The notes under the pieces were generated by a model. It was not told where the DNA came from. It was given only the letters and a program-made list of their open reading frames with translations, and searched no databases. The position numbers and the translations under genes were made by a program. Shown piece after piece: positions 62,812 to 64,000 of a DNA stretch of 64,000 bases (positions are counted from its first letter, which is position 1; each line of letters opens with the position of its first letter). The stretch spans positions 124,001-188,000 of the forward strand of contig JAHDIF010000002.1 in NCBI GenBank assembly GCA_020630915.1. Direction: 5' to 3'. Source of the stretch: Dokdonia sp. (lineage in GTDB: Bacteria; Bacteroidota; Bacteroidia; Flavobacteriales; Flavobacteriaceae).

Positions 62812-62819
62812 TATATTTG
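62812..62819 (+). promoter_or_regulatory. -7 box of the porin-family gene
   Basis: TATATTTG, 42 bp before the ATG; no clear TTG at the expected distance. Confidence 0.45.
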
Positions 62820-62860
62820 TGCTAAATATTTCAATATTCGGAGTATAAAATTTAATATTT

Positions 62861-63448
62861 ATGAAAAAATTACTTTTAGGCGTTGTTGCTATTATATTTT
62901 CGGTAGCAGTAAGTGGTCAAATTACTTCTGGAGCTAAAGGCGGACTTGTATTTAGTAAACTAGCTAGTTTTGAAGCTGATGGGTCGGGACTCATTGATAA
63001 TGTTACTGCTACTATAGAAGGTGGTCGTACTGGATATTTTGCAGGATTTTTTGTTGGAATTCCAATCAAAGAAAACTTAAGTTTTCAACCAGAATTTCAA
63101 TACGTACAACAGGGAAGTAATGCAGATGCTTTGCGTATAGATTACTTACAATTACCACTAGCGATTAACTACGATATAGGTCAGAAGCTTTTTATAAATG
63201 TAGGGCCTCAACTAGGAATGAGGGTTTGGACGCCTGGAGATTCAGGACTTATTGATTCCTTTGATTATTCTGTATTTGGTTCTTTAGGATACCATATCAC
63301 AGAGAGTATATTTATAGAAGGCCGATATTCTCTTGGATTAAATGATATAGCAAAAGGTGGTAATATAGACTTAAGTCTTAATGATGAATTAACAAACCCA
63401 TCGTTTAAGAACTCTTACTTTTATTTTGGACTAGGTTATAAGCTTTAG
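62861..63448 (+). CDS. Porin-family outer-membrane beta-barrel protein
   Basis: 195 aa with signal peptide (cleavage near 'VAVSGQ', residue ~20). Mature part of the OMP_b-brl_2 type: 'TSGAKGGLVFSKL', 'NLSFQPEFQYVQQGSN', 'RIDYLQLPLAINYDIGQKLF', 'NVGPQLGMRVW', ending 'FYFGLGYKL'. Expected as an eight-strand barrel in the outer membrane. Function unknown. Confidence 0.85.
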   Translation: MKKLLLGVVAIIFSVAVSGQITSGAKGGLVFSKLASFEADGSGLIDNVTATIEGGRTGYFAGFFVGIPIKENLSFQPEFQYVQQGSNADALRIDYLQLPLAINYDIGQKLFINVGPQLGMRVWTPGDSGLIDSFDYSVFGSLGYHITESIFIEGRYSLGLNDIAKGGNIDLSLNDELTNPSFKNSYFYFGLGYKL

Positions 63449-63474
63449 AAGAAAGTATAGTATATAATAAAAAC

Positions 63475-63500
63475 GCCTCTGCAACTGTAGGGGCATTTTT
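63475..63500. terminator. Terminator between convergent genes
   Basis: 6-bp stem GCCTCT/AGGGGC (63475-63480 / 63489-63494), 8-base loop, then ATTTTT. Weak but well placed. Confidence 0.55.
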
Positions 63501-63503
63501 CTT

Positions 63504-64000
63504 TTATCCGTGCATCGTTTCTGATACACTAAGTTCTTTTATCACACTTGCTTCGTAATCAAGAAGTTCGTGCCATTTTTTATCTACAAGCTCACGATCT
63601 CCATATTGTCTAGCAAACTTGAGGAACATTGTATAGTGACCAGCTTCACTTATCATTAATTTTCTATAAAATTTTGCAAGTTTCTTATCTTCTAACTCTT
63701 CTGATAGCAATCTAAAACGCTCACAGCTTCGGGCTTCTACTAATGCTGCCACGAGTAACCTATTAATCAAACTTTCAAGCCTACTACCTCCTTTAGGAAA
63801 ATAGAAACGCAATTTATTTACATACACATCTTTGCGCTCTCGTCCTAGAGTTAGTCCCCTTTCTTTCATAAGATCATGAACCATTGTAAAATGACTCATT
63901 TCTTCTTGCGCAAGATCACTCATTTCTGACACTAGTTCTGTATAATCTGGAAAGCCTACTATAAACGATATTGCAGCACTGGCAGCTTTTTGCTCGCAGT
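63504..64000 (-). CDS. miaE: tRNA-(ms2io6A37)-hydroxylase, MiaE (5' partial)
   Basis: The 3' ~165 codons are present; the frame is open to the window end, so the start lies beyond it. Ferritin-like di-iron carboxylate fold with 'CEQKAAS' at the window edge, 'LAQEEMSHFTMVHDLM' (E-x-x-H), 'VEARSCERFRLLSEEL' and 'SEAGHYTMFLKFA' (E-x-x-H), the ligands of MiaE. It hydroxylates the isopentenyl group of the modified A37 in certain tRNAs. Confidence 0.93.
   Translation of the reverse strand, partial: CEQKAASAAISFIVGFPDYTELVSEMSDLAQEEMSHFTMVHDLMKERGLTLGRERKDVYVNKLRFYFPKGGSRLESLINRLLVAALVEARSCERFRLLSEELEDKKLAKFYRKLMISEAGHYTMFLKFARQYGDRELVDKKWHELLDYEASVIKELSVSETMHG

Noticed and set aside
62707-62937. 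76-codon frame before and overlapping the porin-family gene
   Set aside because: Overlaps the signal-peptide region of the better-supported gene in another frame and has an AT-rich, low-complexity product.
1-64000. CRISPR array, prophage or integrative element
   Set aside because: No regularly spaced repeats of CRISPR size and no integrase, transposase, capsid or conjugation gene were found.

Overview
The window looks like a piece of chromosome from a marine flavobacterium (Flavobacteriaceae, Dokdonia/Krokinobacter-like). The evidence is low GC, many short lipoproteins with Bacteroidetes-type lipoboxes, a C-terminal type IX secretion sorting domain, a long NusB, a PUR-alpha-like protein, a TonB receptor/FecR/ECF-sigma set, and promoters of the Bacteroidetes form TTG-N17..20-TAnnTTTG. 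The genus is an inference. There are no rRNA genes, CRISPR arrays, complete insertion sequences or phage genes. One tRNA gene, tRNA-Arg(ACG), is present.

Layout. 1-6.6 kb: housekeeping genes (RDD and TRIC-type membrane proteins, PUR protein, ABC exporter, Leu/Val/Phe-type dehydrogenase, nusB, DUF1573 lipoprotein, yajC). 6.9-15 kb, mostly minus strand: Cu/Zn-SOD lipoprotein, two LVIVD lipoproteins, a hydrolase-OsmC fusion with two small partners, a DUF2490 protein and a large Asp-box (BNR) propeller protein. 15.1-18.6 kb: a VWA / DUF1835 / AAA-ATPase operon interrupted by a 147-bp cassette. 19-24.1 kb: BON-LysM protein, head-GIN adhesin-like lipoprotein, PagL-like deacylase, a 27-codon membrane ORF, Omp85-type barrel, DUF4252 lipoprotein and the tRNA. 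24.2-29.4 kb: apt, fahA, glyA and an FG-GAP/ASPIC secreted protein. 29.6-37.4 kb is an accessory-looking run, all on the minus strand: JmjC-type oxygenase with a tiny Cys-rich lipoprotein, further envelope proteins, a solo LuxR regulator, a two-component system and an unrecognised protein. 37.6-47.7 kb: MazG-like phosphohydrolase, OmpH, three SurA/PpiC-type genes in series, MoxR ATPase, aconitase and a TlpA-like thioredoxin. 47.7-53.5 kb: TonB receptor, FecR, ECF sigma factor and a divergent 580-aa lipoprotein. 53.5-64 kb: GH13 glucosidase, pyrR-pyrB, rnz, pdxH, SixA-like phosphatase, ppk1, ppx, an outer-membrane barrel and miaE (cut by the window end).

Two sequence-level signals stand out. 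First, two unrelated genes (the VWA gene and fahA) are each followed, in the same orientation, by a 147-bp unit. Each unit consists of 111 bp of hairpin-containing sequence and then a second copy of the host gene's last 12 codons including the stop. Every difference between the copies is synonymous or a stop-for-stop change. This looks like a small element that targets gene 3' ends and duplicates the tail, as integrative elements do at attachment sites, but at miniature scale. Second, a 14-bp palindrome, GCTTTCGCGAAAGC, occurs exactly 12 times plus about 10 near-copies. It lies both between genes and inside unrelated genes, where it most often reads as the peptide Ala-Phe-Ala-Lys-Ala.

A third candidate system is the JmjC/Cupin_4 oxygenase placed 13 bp downstream of a 69-aa lipoprotein-like peptide with a Cys/Asp/Asn-rich tail, a possible enzyme-substrate pair.
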